Positions 1 to 9,136 of a DNA stretch of 13,299 nucleotides are shown here, one piece after another. A model generated the notes under the pieces. That model had not been told where the DNA came from, did no database searches, and worked only from the letters and a program-made list of their open reading frames with translations. The stretch lies in contig NW_003151754.1 of NCBI RefSeq assembly GCF_000003605.2, positions 11,453-24,751 of the forward strand. Direction: 5' to 3'. Origin of the DNA: Saccoglossus kowalevskii. Lineage: Eukaryota > Hemichordata > Enteropneusta > Harrimaniidae. Within the stretch, counting starts at the first letter, position 1, and every line of letters begins with the position of its first letter. The position numbers were made by a program, and so were the translations under genes.

Positions 1-72
1 GCCCAAATTGTTATGCAAATTATATGATATTGGTATGCAAAAATATCTTTCTAATAAAATAAAATTACTTAC

Positions 73-182
73 TCTAGAGATACAATGTCTCCTCTTCGTA
101 ATTCTGAATTTCTGAGAGACCATCGACTTAAATATATGATGTCTTGAGTTAAAGACTTGTCAGACTTAGGATTAAGGACAGG
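73..182 (-). CDS. IMMP2L: IMMP2L, second coding exon (partial gene)
   Basis: This exon continues the mitochondrial inner membrane peptidase subunit 2, which removes sorting signals from proteins delivered to the intermembrane space. Read on the minus strand it is 110 nt: 36 full codons plus two bases. It begins P-V-L-N-P, matching the P-S-L-N-P that follows the catalytic S-M-Q in the family. It then has a variable stretch, a W-S-L-R-N segment (family W-K-V-R-N) and the conserved R-G-D-I-V-S-L strand. The acceptor is AG at 184-183 behind a pyrimidine-rich run (TTTTATCTCATTCTAG). The donor is GTAAGT at 72-67, so the exon ends in phase 2. The preceding exon ends in phase 0, which joins cleanly here. 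The catalytic lysine (the I-I-K-R-V segment of the family) must lie in the next exon, left of the window. Identity rests on motif recall and the two-exon agreement, not on a search. Confidence 0.9.
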
Positions 183-516
183 CTAGAATGAGATAAAATT
201 ATCAAGTTGATAACATACTGGTAGTAGCCACTCAATATGATAGATACTCAAATTTTAAAAGACCAAAAAATTTTCTAATATCTATTATAATCTGAGACAA
301 ATATTTATAGCTTACAAGTACATTTAAAAGGTGACCATATTATCACTTTTAGAACTTGTTTATTATTGGATTCTACAATGGTAAAGACAACTACATGTAT
401 TTTGAAGGTGAAAAACAGAATTTTAGAAACAGTTTAAAATTAATTAAATAATCTGATTTGAGCACACTATTTGATTCACATTCTATAAAAACATACACTA
501 CGTTATTCAATGCCAC

Positions 517-554
517 TTAGTTATAGTTAGTTATAGTTAGTTATAGTTAGTTAT
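517..554. repeat. Short tandem repeat, 10-bp unit
   Basis: The unit TTATAGTTAG is repeated perfectly three times with partial units on both sides. It lies in the IMMP2L intron. No function is apparent. Confidence 0.9.
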
Positions 555-805
555 GCACTAAACATTAATAAAATGTCATCTATTTTCCATAAAAACTATT
601 ATGCCATGTACGATACTCTTACATGTGATATTTTTGACATCCCAGCTTTAACATTCAATGGGTATGGATGATCTGATTGATCTGAAATCTTCAAAGATGC
701 AAAAAGTTTGCCCATTTGATGACTTTCTAGTATGCAAATGAGACACGGAACTTGCTGAGACAGATATTTAAGTCAAACCTGTGTTAGTGACCACATTTAT
801 ATAAA

Positions 806-949
806 GACCACCTGCCCATGGTGACCACCTGCCCATAGTGACCACCTGCTCATGGTGACCACCTGCTCATGGTGACCACCTGCTCATGGTGACCACCAGC
901 GCATGGTGACCACCTGCCCATGGTGACCACCTGCCCATGGTGACCACCT
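806..949. repeat. 17-bp minisatellite, about 8.5 units
   Basis: The unit is GACCACCTGCCCATGGT, with variants in which CCC becomes CTC, CTGCCC becomes AGCGC, or ATGG becomes ATAG. Units stay in strict 17-bp register. Most units contain the E-box hexamer CACCTG and the half-site-like word TGACC, so the array multiplies candidate factor sites 17 bp apart. It sits just upstream of the CCAAT/octamer/TATA-like cluster at 962-995. Variable-length behaviour is expected of such arrays. A regulatory role is only inference. Confidence 0.95.
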
Positions 950-961
950 TTGAGCAGTATA

Positions 962-995
962 CCAATGCAATTTGCATTAAAAAGTGTATATAAAG
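962..995 (+). promoter_or_regulatory. Promoter-like cluster: CCAAT, octamer, TATA
   Basis: Within 34 bp on the plus strand lie CCAAT (962-966), the POU-factor octamer ATTTGCAT (970-977) and TATATAAAG (987-995). The order and spacing resemble a compact pol II core promoter. An ORF starts 108 bp downstream at 1103. In AT-rich DNA a TATA match is cheap, so the case rests on the three occurring together. The cluster lies inside the IMMP2L intron and points the opposite way to that gene. No transcript is known. Confidence 0.3.
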
Positions 996-1102
996 GTCAA
1001 GTGTAATGAGTGACTGTTGGCACTGGTTTCAACAATTCCTGATTGCTAAATTACCATCAAACACAATGAAATTCTATTTGCGTATGCATAATCTACACAG
1101 CA

Positions 1103-1297
1103 ATGGTAGGACAAAACTATAAAAAGTCAAAAGAACACCGGCAGACATGCAACCCAGAAAAAGTCAGCGGCATATTGAAAGATAGCGGAATTGTGATTGT
1201 GGTTGGGTACAAACGATGGCAGCTAGAAGAACTATTTAAGACAGCTGAGAAACATGGATTTCCGGTTGAAAAAGATGATTTTTCAGAGAAAATGTAG
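1103..1297 (+). CDS. Unassigned 64-codon ORF in the IMMP2L intron
   Basis: I do not recognise this gene. The ATG-started frame encodes a charged, lysine-rich peptide. Its middle has a hydrophobic strand-like stretch (GIVIVVGY) followed by an amphipathic helix-like stretch (QLEELFKTAEKHGF), and it ends in DDFSEKM. A strand followed by such a helix can occur near the C-terminus of class I methyltransferases, but this is a shape resemblance, not a family match. TACACAG just before the ATG could serve as a weak splice acceptor, and a promoter-like cluster lies upstream. It runs antisense to IMMP2L within its intron. It could be a small gene, a terminal exon, an old TE fragment or a chance frame. 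Confidence 0.2.
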   Translation: MVGQNYKKSKEHRQTCNPEKVSGILKDSGIVIVVGYKRWQLEELFKTAEKHGFPVEKDDFSEKM

Positions 1298-1692
1298 AGA
1301 AATAGAGATGTTACATGTGTGTTTCACAGAGTAAATATGACAGTGACATAGTTCTTTAACTTCCAAAATATCCGCAAAAAATATGAAAATATTACGCTGT
1401 ACTATAGCCAAAGATAATTTGCATGTAGTGTGCAAATTATCAGACACTTGTACAAGATAGTTGGAAGATGATGGCAGTTTTATTTTAGGGAAATTTTTAT
1501 GTTGCGAGTTTAAAACATATAAAATCTGTTCTACCTTCTAGTTTGTTGACCCCAGGTCAAGCAATTCGGGAATCAGGAATTAAACTTATATACATAATGA
1601 CCAAATTGATGGAAGAAGATTTAATAGATAGTCTCCACATTGATATTTTCAATTTAATTGACAATGCTGGTTTGATTCAACTGCTATTAAAG

Positions 1693-1733
1693 TTATAAAT
1701 ATTTTATAAATAAATTTTATAAATATTTATAAT
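1693..1733. repeat. AT-only imperfect palindrome
   Basis: Arms of about 18 bp (TTATAAATATTTTATAAA and its near-complement) flank a very short centre with a one-base bulge. It could form a cruciform or hairpin. It is intronic, with no other evidence of function. Confidence 0.7.
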
Positions 1734-2250
1734 ATGAAGAATACCTTTTTTGCACCAAGCATATAACACGTACGTTACAGTGAAAGACACAAAGCTAAGA
1801 CTGAATACTGTATACATGTAAACATATTTATAACTAAAATTAGCTTTCATTAAAATATTCAACAGTGATCAGCTCAAGAGCTAAACACTGTCTATATACA
1901 CCCATAACGGGCAGGCATGTCTGCAAATTACATAACAACAGCGATCAACCATATTCAAAATGAGGAGCTAACTGATTGGATAAAATGTTGAAATATTAGT
2001 TAAATATTAGCAAGAACTTATGATGTTGATGTCACAATACTATTTCCGGATTGGTCAATCTGAATTCTAACCTCCATTTTGATTTCTAAAAATGTATACA
2101 TGTATTTAAAAAAACGTTTATAACGACCACAGCTTTATGCTCCATACTGTAGTTGTGTTGATGTGTTGGCAGGGGGAAACTAGGTCAGTAGATGAAGAGT
2201 CAGAGTTCAGCCAAAGAAGATTTTTATAAACATGATGGTAATGTACTAAC

Positions 2251-2373
2251 CTGCATAGAGTCTCCGCTTACAGTTGATATATACCCAACATAGTCAAAAA
2301 AAGCTACGCTAACAGGCATAACAAAAGCAAACCCGCTAACAAAGGCTTTAGTATACTGTTTAAGTTGCTGCAT
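2251..2373 (-). CDS. IMMP2L: IMMP2L, first coding exon with catalytic serine
   Basis: This is the N-terminus of the mitochondrial inner membrane peptidase subunit 2, an S26-family serine/lysine protease. The 41 codons run from ATG (2373-2371) to G-D-S-M-Q and stop at the donor CAG|GTTAGT. Residues 7-27 form the single membrane segment, with the family pattern Y-x-K-A-F-x-x-G-F then P-V-x-V-x-F-x-D. S39 in the S-M-Q motif is the expected catalytic serine, and S-M-Q distinguishes this subunit from IMMP1L, which has S-M-E. The start is well placed. It is the first ATG after an in-frame TAG near 2445, its position -3 is G, and the N-terminus is only four residues shorter than the human protein to the same serine. 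The next exon starts with P-V-L-N-P in the same phase. AG occurs just before the ATG without a pyrimidine tract, so the 5' UTR probably continues upstream unspliced here. Confidence 0.92.
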
Positions 2374-2840
2374 AGCTGTGCTTTTTAACGCACACAGTTC
2401 AATATGTACTATAGCGGTGCACGTCAGCAAATTAAGACACTAAATATCGCAGACATTTTCAATTTGAATACTACTATAACCGGAGTCATTGAAGAAAGAG
2501 TTGTAACTGTAGGTGTAGGTGTAGGTGCGTGCGAGCAAATTAGTGATGAAAGCGTGCGTGCAAACAAAACCGCCAGCAAACTTTGACCCCCAATATGACC
2601 TGACATCGAAATGAAACCGGACCCTCTAAGCCAGCAAATATTATTTGTCAACAAGACGACACATGTTTTTGTTTATCTGGAATAACATTAAATGTATTTA
2701 TTTGCTCACTATCCCCCGGGAAGATGAAGAAAAAGTCACACATAACAAAACAACAACAAAATGACAAAGCGATAAACTCATTCAAAACATAGTTGCTGTC
2801 TGGTATTAACTATGGAGAGTGAGATATTTTTGGTTCGAAA
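2374..2840 (-). other. IMMP2L 5' flank and probable 5' UTR
   Basis: This stretch lies upstream of the IMMP2L start on the minus strand. It contains a CRE-like GCTGACGTGC about 45 bp before the ATG and a short GTAGGT triplication near 2509-2527. Plus- and minus-strand frames across it (2404-2586 and 2654-2424) show no recognisable protein and overlap each other. I see no clear TATA box or further exon. The true transcription start cannot be placed from sequence. Confidence 0.4.
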
Positions 2841-3087
2841 AGGCTGAATTTACGAAAACATTGAGTTACAAAATGACCACGCCTAGTTTTTGCGAAACCA
2901 CACCCAAATTGTAACTCGATGTTTAAGTTCTGTTAATCATAAAATGAACATTCAGTTACAATTTGAGCGTGGTTTTGCAAAAGTGGGCGTGGTTTTGCAA
3001 AAGTGGGCGTGGTTTAGCAAAAGTAACTCGATGTTTCCCTAACTCGATGTTCGTAACTGGATGACCGTAACTCGAACAATTCAGCCT
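2841..3087. mobile_element. Palindromic MITE-like element, 247 bp
   Basis: The ends are exact inverted repeats, AGGCTGAATT at 2841-2850 and AATTCAGCCT at 3078-3087. Internal arms also pair: the left arm at about 2850-2924 (GAGTTACAAA, CCACGCC, TTTGCGAAACC, TTGTAACTCGATGTT) is the near reverse complement of the right arm at about 2948-3025. The right side has expanded by tandem copies of a 20-bp unit and of GTAACTCGATGTT. There is no coding capacity, so it would be non-autonomous. I find no convincing target-site duplication, so superfamily and exact ends remain open. It borders a decayed LINE fragment at 3143-3406. Confidence 0.75.
2967..3025. repeat. 20-bp tandem triplication inside the MITE
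   Basis: The unit GCGTGGTTTTGCAAAAGTGG occurs three times at 2967, 2987 and 3007, the third with one TTT-to-TTA change and a diverged end. It lies in the right arm only, which makes the palindrome asymmetric. It is probably a replication-slippage expansion within the element. Confidence 0.9.
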
Positions 3088-3142
3088 CTCTTTCAATTCT
3101 ATTGTTGCCTAATAAATCTTTGTTGTCCGTGACTGCTGTTGA

Positions 3143-3406
3143 TAGGTATTTATTAACGAGAGTTTTCAAAATAAACAAATTGTTTTTAGTACGAAAATTT
3201 TGTTTGAAACCAAAATGAAATTTGGATAGAATGCTGGTTTTCTCAATAAATCCTGCAAGTCTAGAGTTCAGAATGCTGGTAAACATTTTACCTAGACAGC
3301 TGGGGACTGCAATTTCTCTCTAATTATCCTGGTTAGATTTTGAGCCTGATTGGTATATTTGAACAATAACACTTGTGAATAGATTTTGTTGAAGTCGTGT
3401 AATGAT
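3143..3406 (-). pseudogene. Relic of a non-LTR retrotransposon reverse transcriptase
   Basis: The minus-strand frame from about 3406 reads a decayed start of an RVT_1 domain. In order it has L-F-T-S-V-I-V, then Y-x-S-G-S-K-S-N, then R-E-I-A-V-P-S-C-L-G-K, then F-T-S-I-L-N-S-R-L, then F-G-F-K-x-N-F, and finally L-F-I-L-K-T-L-V-N-K-Y-L. This order is typical of the fingers region of Jockey/CR1-like LINE reverse transcriptases. A TAG at 3322-3320 replaces what is usually a tyrosine before R-E-I. Similarity fades after N-K-Y-L (3143), before the catalytic aspartates. The endonuclease and the rest of the RT are absent. It is a dead fragment, not a gene of the host. Confidence 0.8.
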
Positions 3407-4343
3407 TCATTATGTTATACCTTATATATAAACATTTAATCACAAAGCTAATCCTCACCAATCGATTCTTTTTCAATGTATTAAGCTCCAGGGTTCAATC
3501 AAAGTGAATTCTGTGACATAAAATATGCAATGCTTAGGGAAGGAGCACTGAAAGAGAGGATGTCATTCATAGTCAGGTCGGTACAGTTAATTTAAATTTA
3601 TTTGCAAGAGTAATCAGAATATGTCGTGTAGCGTCCTTGGTTGCATCATGGTTCGTCGCCGAGGGCGTAGAAACCATGCTTGTAAGAATGACAAACTCTA
3701 TTGGGTAAAGGGAGTATTCTGTGATATATCATGTAATATTGATTATTTTGGCAACAAATATATGGCCATGATTGGCCATCCATAGGCAACCCTTAGTGCA
3801 CATCATTTGTAGACGATCAACTTCATGTTCGTATAACAGTCTGAGATAAAAGCTGAATATTTGCAATAATTTATTTAGGAGACACATCTACAGAAGGATT
3901 AAATGGAAGCGTTTTGATATTTATTTTACTGATGACGCTCAAAGGGGCAGAGAGTGCGTTATGCGATATTTGACCTTAATTATTCCCATTCATTATGCGA
4001 TGGCCGCGATTGGTCACGGATTTACTTAATTTAAAAAAAATCATATTTATGTTGTAATCATTTCTGAAATCCCAATCTTTAGTCACGGTCGAGCGACGAA
4101 TACACATCTAGCCATACACATTCCTGCATCCTATTATAGACACCTGACTTTAATATCTGATTTGCATATCATTATGTATGATTCGAATTTTGCAGGCACT
4201 CTCTTCATGTTGTAATTACTCTTTTAGTAAATGTATTGATTTTCATTCAGTAGGTTTTAATGGTAGTTTTAAAGTTGGATATAAAGGCAATGCTCATGAA
4301 AATTGTCCAGTATATATTTATAGTTATGCGTATTGTTTCGCAG
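3407..4343. other. Intergenic, no gene recognised
   Basis: AT-rich DNA without recognisable coding similarity. A 54-codon plus-strand frame at 3621-3785 starts with ATG and is rich in Arg and Cys, and a 70-codon frame starts at 4178. Neither resembles a known family. A small inverted repeat (CATGGTT and AACCATG) lies at about 3648-3679. I see no RNA gene. Confidence 0.5.
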
Positions 4344-4478
4344 TTAAAGGGCGGTGGTCGTCGCGCAGTGCTTGTTCGTATTTCAGGTAACGAACAATGT
4401 ATTTTAGTACACGCGTTGTATACGTCGCTTCAAGTCCCATATCGAACAAGACGCGGCACGACGACTTCCGCCCTTTAA
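4344..4478. mobile_element. TTAA-flanked MITE, 127 bp, piggyBac-like
   Basis: The element spans 4348-4474 and is flanked on each side by TTAA (4344-4347 and 4475-4478), the target duplication used by piggyBac transposons. Its terminal inverted repeats are 31 and 32 bp. Both start AGGGCGG, then share GTCGTCG and end CTTGTTCG, differing at a few positions in between. The 64 bp between them are non-coding. It is GC-rich compared with its surroundings, which also suggests an insertion. With no transposase it must be non-autonomous. The class assignment rests on TTAA plus TIRs only. Confidence 0.8.
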
Positions 4479-4486
4479 TATATTAG

Positions 4487-4488
4487 TA

Positions 4489-4580
<92 letters not shown>
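4487..4580. repeat. (TAA)n microsatellite, copy A
   Basis: About 31 nearly perfect TAA units start just after the TTAA MITE and end at the conserved 33-bp flank. Minus-strand translation gives polyisoleucine, which is spurious. Confidence 0.98.
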
Positions 4581-4584
<4 letters not shown>

Positions 4585-4640
4585 GGAGTACTAGTATAAC
4601 ATAAAACAACATGTTCACAGGGTTCATTTGAAACACAAAT
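4581..4640. mobile_element. Conserved flank of (TAA)n, dispersed element copy A
   Basis: The 33 bp at 4581-4613, from AAATGGAGTACTAG to AAACAACATG, are identical to 11694-11726 and sit in the same position and orientation beside a (TAA)n tract of nearly equal length. The following segment at 4614-4640 (CACAG, GGTTCAT, TTGA, ACAAAT in order) resembles 11876-11909, where it is separated from the 33-mer by a satellite monomer and a second microsatellite. Two loci sharing this order imply a dispersed repeat family. Its full ends are not visible. Confidence 0.7.
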
Positions 4641-4995
4641 ATTACTATAACATGTTAAATACAATGCGGTCGATAATGTCTAATATCTTCTCGTGAGTAT
4701 AGATTGGTAATTATATCGAACAATATAAGTTGTTTTTGTGAACTTGGAGGAGCATTATTATACTTTATATTATTAGATATAGGTCACGGAACCTACAATG
4801 GTGTCGGTACTTAGAACTCTGACGAAATACAAACTGGAAAACTAACCGCGGGAAACGCTATTGACAGTAGGCTGGTTAATAAATTACGACTGCTTGTCGT
4901 GGTAGTGTCGATTGTGACGTCAAAGTGAATCACATTTCGGAGTACTGAGCTCGACAAAGGAACGTTACGTATCATGCTGTCATGGTAATAGACAC
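4641..4995. other. Spacer with one perfect CRE palindrome
   Basis: No gene is seen. The palindrome TGACGTCA, the consensus site for CREB/ATF factors, is at 4915-4922. Its distance from both genes (over 2.5 kb) leaves its target unknown. Confidence 0.5.
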
Positions 4996-4996
4996 T

Positions 4997-5087
<91 letters not shown>

Positions 5088-5124
5088 TTTGTTTGTTTGT
5101 TTGTTTGTTTGTTTGTTTGTTTGT

Positions 5125-5171
<47 letters not shown>

Positions 5172-5200
5172 TTTTTTTATTTATTTACTTATTTATTTAA
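4996..5200. repeat. (TTTA)n microsatellite with (TTTG)n core
   Basis: About 205 bp of tetranucleotide repeat, with TTTG replacing TTTA for roughly eight units at 5091-5123 and a few single-base interruptions near 5172-5190. The open frame across it encodes alternating Leu-Phe-Ile-Tyr and is not a gene. Confidence 0.98.
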
Positions 5201-5746
5201 TGTAATATTGAAAACATGTATAACAATTGCAAACTATAGTGATACGTCGTAGTTTTTGCTATCGTAAATGGCAGTTCCAATTCGTCTTCGTCTGCACCTG
5301 AATCCGCAGTGAACCTAGATCTAACGTCCAACAACAAGTCAACCCACAGAAACACGTTGCGTCAGACTTTAAATTGTTTCTGGTTGAAGAATTATATTTT
5401 TATTTTGTCATTTCCTCTGTCAACGTCAATCAAATATATCAGCGGGTACTTGTAATTTTGGGTTTCACAGATTTAATTTCAAAATAATAAATGAGGAGAA
5501 ATTCTAATTTTTTACTGAAAAATGATTACCCACTAGAATGTAGCACTCGAAATATTCAGATTTAGGGTCGTGTGTCATGTGTTCATTTTAAGATAGGTAA
5601 ATTAGAAGGCAGATAGTATATGATCACATCGCCATGGATGGACAATTTATCATGGTTATAAAACAAATATTACCCAGTTAGCCGAAAAAATAGGCACTTA
5701 TATTTTTATATGTGTTTAAATATGGCTCCAAAATAACAAAATCGTG
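5201..5746. other. Intergenic, no gene recognised
   Basis: A plus-strand frame around 5240-5455 stays open without an ATG and is Ser/Asn-rich, but I cannot link it to any family and see no convincing splice sites. Otherwise this is AT-rich spacer before the satellite array. Confidence 0.5.
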
Positions 5747-6365
5747 AATTCCGTTTTTTCAATTCACAGTGTATTACAGAATTGCTTACAGAAAACGTAA
5801 ATTCCGATAATACCATAATTCACAGTGTATTACAGACTTGCTTACAGACAACGTAAATTCCGTTAATACCATAATTCACAGTGTATTTCAGACTTGCTTA
5901 CAGACAACGTAAATTCTGTTAATACCATAATTCACAGTGTATTTCAGACTTGCTTACAGAAAACGTAAAATTCCGTTATTACCATAATTCACAGTGTATT
6001 ACAGACTTGCTTACAGAAAACGTAAAATTCCGTTATTACCATAATTCACAGTGTATTACAGACTTGCTTACAGAAAACGTAAAATTCCGTTATTACCATA
6101 ATTCACAGTGTATTTCAGACTTGCTTACAGAAAACGTAAAATTCCGTTATTACCATAATTCACAGTGTATTACAGACTTGCTTACAGAAAACGTAAAATT
6201 CCGTTATTACCATAATTCACAGTGTATTTCAGACTTGCTTACAGAAAACGTAAATTCCGTTATTAGCACAATTCACATTGTATTACAGACTTGCTTACAG
6301 AAAACGTAAATTCCGTTATTACCACAATTCACAGTGTATTTCAGACTTGCTTACTGAAAACGTAA
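5747..6365. repeat. Satellite array, eleven units of 56/57 bp
   Basis: Eleven head-to-tail units each carry TTCACAGTGTAT, CAGACTTGCTTACAG, AACGTAAA and TTCCGTTA in order. Units 1-3 and 9-10 are 56 bp (GTAAATTC). Units 4-8 are 57 bp (GTAAAATTC), and because 57 is divisible by three they create a spurious repeated ORF at 5950-6309. Units 2-3 share ACAGACAACG. Units 9-11 differ by GCACA/CCACA in place of CCATA. From unit 6 on, GTATTACAG and GTATTTCAG alternate, hinting at dimeric amplification. A single related monomer lies at 11742-11815. Confidence 0.97.
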
Positions 6366-9136
6366 ACTGTGGCTTTGTCTTAAATATCATATCCATCCAT
6401 TGAAAGATTTTGACATGAATGATGTTACAAATATGTGTGTGGAGGCAGTGGAGGGAGTGTAAAATAGAATGGTCATTACTATTATTCGAAGTATATGGAA
6501 TAATAAATATCTATCATTCACTACATGACTCATTATTGTTCTGTTGATGAAAAAAAATAGTTTACGACAATGAAATATCCACAGATCTACTTGTGTATGG
6601 CGCGGGGTGAATGGTGGCCTGCAATGACTTCACAAGTTAGCTCTCGACCAAAACACCTCCCCCTAATTCAAAATAGAAAAGGTGCCATCGCCGAGTTCTA
6701 GCAAGAGTTCGCCTAAAATTCAGTGAATAGTAATTGAGTTAAAATATTAGTTGAATTCACCGAACTCCAGCGCGTTCACCGCCTGCGTGCTCACACCTCC
6801 GAATTAGAATGATGAGGTGAGAATGTTATGGAGTTAAGACGGTCATACTGAACTCGTGCGTGTAAATCTAATTCCAAAAGTTCATCAACGGAGTGAATAA
6901 TTCAGCTTTTATTACAAGTCTCACAACAACGTTAACGATTATTTTTTAATAAATTACGAATGCATGGGCGCTTATTTTGACGGCTGTAATGCAATGAGTT
7001 TCCATGATGTCACGTATGGAGATGATAGATTATAGTCGTAAACGTGCACATCTGTTCCATGTTTCTTCTTGACGTTATTAACAATAACGTGTGATATTAA
7101 AGTGATATTGAAATAACCGAAACCGCGTATGTCATTATGTGGACTACACCTAGAGGTATATAAGAAATAACATATTTGAGCACTGTACTAAAGAATATAA
7201 CCATGAATCTATTATAAATCTTAAAATGGAAATCAGCCAAAATATTAATGTAAAATACGTGCATGTCCATATCAACAATGACGTCATGGTGCAGGCATAT
7301 GACGTAGATGTAAACTGGGGATTGCGTTGATTTCGATGTCAAGTAGCTTCGTTTCAAATCCACCGGAACTTGTAGTCAGATTAGAAGATAAGAAGAGTAC
7401 TAGTAACCAGCTTGAAGCAAAATGTGTAAAACTTTAAATTTCGAACACGGAGCTACAATTTGTGTTAATATGAACCAATTCTCCACCCAGCAAAAATATT
7501 GTAAAGGTTATCAGACAAGAATATAAGACAACGAATTGAATTGCATTGGGATTTGATCAAATGTCAAATTAAATGATAATCCCCCACGTTACCTCAAATA
7601 ATGATTACACAAATAAAAATTAAGAGACTATTTAAAGATTACAGACGTTATAGATTTATTATTTATATTGGGATAAGCGATAAGTCGGATTGTGGGTGGA
7701 TATGGTTTCCGTCTGAGTAAAACCATAGAAGTCACCAAGTATCAATGACGAATTACGTGCCGTGGACATAAAACAAGGATGGCAGTAAAAAATAACTATT
7801 AATTGTGACCATTTTCCTGTGAACAGAATCGTAGACTGCTCGCACACCATTCCAGTGAGACACGTCCTCTAGTGGTGGAGCGCTTCTGTGACGTAAACGA
7901 TTTTCCATCTTTTCGAAATTTTTTTGATCTGTTGCCGTCCATCAATAAAAAAATAATGTTTTTGAGTGACTCGTTATTGACGTCATTCTAGCGCTTTAAT
8001 CGGCAGAGGGCATGATTTTTAGAAACATTGTTTTGTTTCAGTTCCGGGAAATGTAATTGTTTCCTCAAAATTCTTCAATAAAACTATGCACCAAAAAGCG
8101 GTCATTTTGCAAACAACGCGGGTTAAAACGTTGGAAAGGAGAGATTCTGTTGTTATACAACTGACATCGTGGAATGAACTGGTGTCAGTATCTTAAATAT
8201 CGCAGGACATATCAACAAATGTCACTATTATCTCTCGGACTGTTGTGTGAATTCCTAACCAAACAGTAACAATATGATAAAAGGGAAATAATATTAAGGT
8301 CGTTCGCGGTATTAAAATGAATATTCAAATTTCCATGACTTTTAACCCATACTTTTATTTTATATTATAATGTTGTTCACAAAAACATGTGGTCACGGGA
8401 CTACTATATGGCATATATCAAACAATATATGGTGATAAAGTTTTCACCCGCGAACTTAATTTACACAAGTATATACTGTTTTATTCATACACACATACAT
8501 GACACTATTTTATGGTTTGGTGAGTTGTTTTTTTTAAGTTTTTTTATGTTCAATTGATTTTTTTAAATATGCTAAATATTCAATTTTTTATAACCAGACA
8601 CCATTTTCAAAAATGCAAACAGTTATGAAAATACTAAAATACAGAACCGCCATGTCATCATAAGAACAGTTTCGTGAATCAGGAGCAATTCTTTTGTATT
8701 TTCGTTTGAAAATAAGTTCTTCATGACCAATATAATTCTGTGCGGAAACTTGTGTTATATTGGTGTCGCTTGTATTTGAAATCGTTCAAACGAAATACAA
8801 TTTTGTAGATATTCAAAAAATAATATGTGGAACATTTCATAATTGTTTTTTCATCAAAATAATTCGGTAATATTCATACTTGTGTCGTTATTTCGGCGTT
8901 TTATCATGAAATAAAACTCCATACATCCATTACAATTACTGTAAATCTTTTATCAAGAACACTTGTCATATTAAATCATTGGTTTTTGGCACATTTCTCA
9001 GCATATCAATTAATTTGTTAACATATTGATTTTTATTCTGTTAAAGGCAGTAACAAAATTAGGCTTTCACGATGAAAGATTTGTATCTCAACACTGTAGC
9101 TGACAGTTGACGACTGTAATAAAATGAACTCTCCCA
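6366..9136. other. AT-rich spacer upstream of the GPCR, two CRE sites
   Basis: No gene is recognised in this 2.8 kb. Minus-strand frames at 7363-7097 and 7850-7659 have no recognisable domain. Two perfect TGACGTCA palindromes lie at 7279-7286 and 7978-7985, with TGACGT half-sites near 7071, 7300 and 7889. The stretch 6978-7012 resembles 9108-9144 (see findings). 6600-6900 is less AT-rich and has several GGTGA/TTCACC words in both orientations, but I could not define an element there. Confidence 0.5.

Larger units (their letters stand above)
183..2250 (-). other. IMMP2L: IMMP2L intron between first and second coding exons
   Basis: This 2,068 bp intron is bounded on the minus strand by donor GTTAGT (2250-2245) and acceptor TCTAG (187-183). 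It is AT-rich and carries a 10-bp tandem repeat, a 17-bp minisatellite, a CCAAT/octamer/TATA-like cluster, a 64-codon plus-strand ORF and an AT palindrome, each listed separately. I saw no further IMMP2L exon in it, and the flanking exons join in frame without one. Confidence 0.85.

Noticed and set aside
806-949. Possible CRISPR-like array
   Set aside because: Units are contiguous 17-mers without spacers, in a eukaryotic intron; it is a minisatellite.
2404-2586. Plus-strand 60-codon ORF near the IMMP2L start
   Set aside because: Overlaps the 5' end of the minus-strand IMMP2L frame and includes a GTAGGT repeat; no recognisable protein features.
3621-3785. 54-codon Arg/Cys-rich ORF starting at an ATG
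   Set aside because: No family resemblance, no promoter or splice evidence, and such frames are expected by chance in this length of DNA.
4404-4664. Polyisoleucine ORF on the minus strand
   Set aside because: Translation of (TAA)n with its conserved flank and part of the TTAA MITE; the similar frames at 11538-11765 have the same cause.
4982-5200. 72-codon Leu-Phe-Ile-Tyr ORF
   Set aside because: Direct translation of a (TTTA)n/(TTTG)n microsatellite.
5240-5455. Ser/Asn-rich open frame without ATG
   Set aside because: Considered as an exon, but no convincing acceptor/donor pair and no family match.
5950-6309. 119-codon ORF with a 19-residue repeat
   Set aside because: It is the 57-bp satellite read in one frame; 56-bp units break it, and the composition is that of the repeat, not of a selected protein.
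7659-7850. Minus-strand 63-codon ORF containing L-I-L-G-D-F
   Set aside because: The short motif recalls LINE endonucleases, but the residues around it do not, and there is no supporting neighbour sequence.
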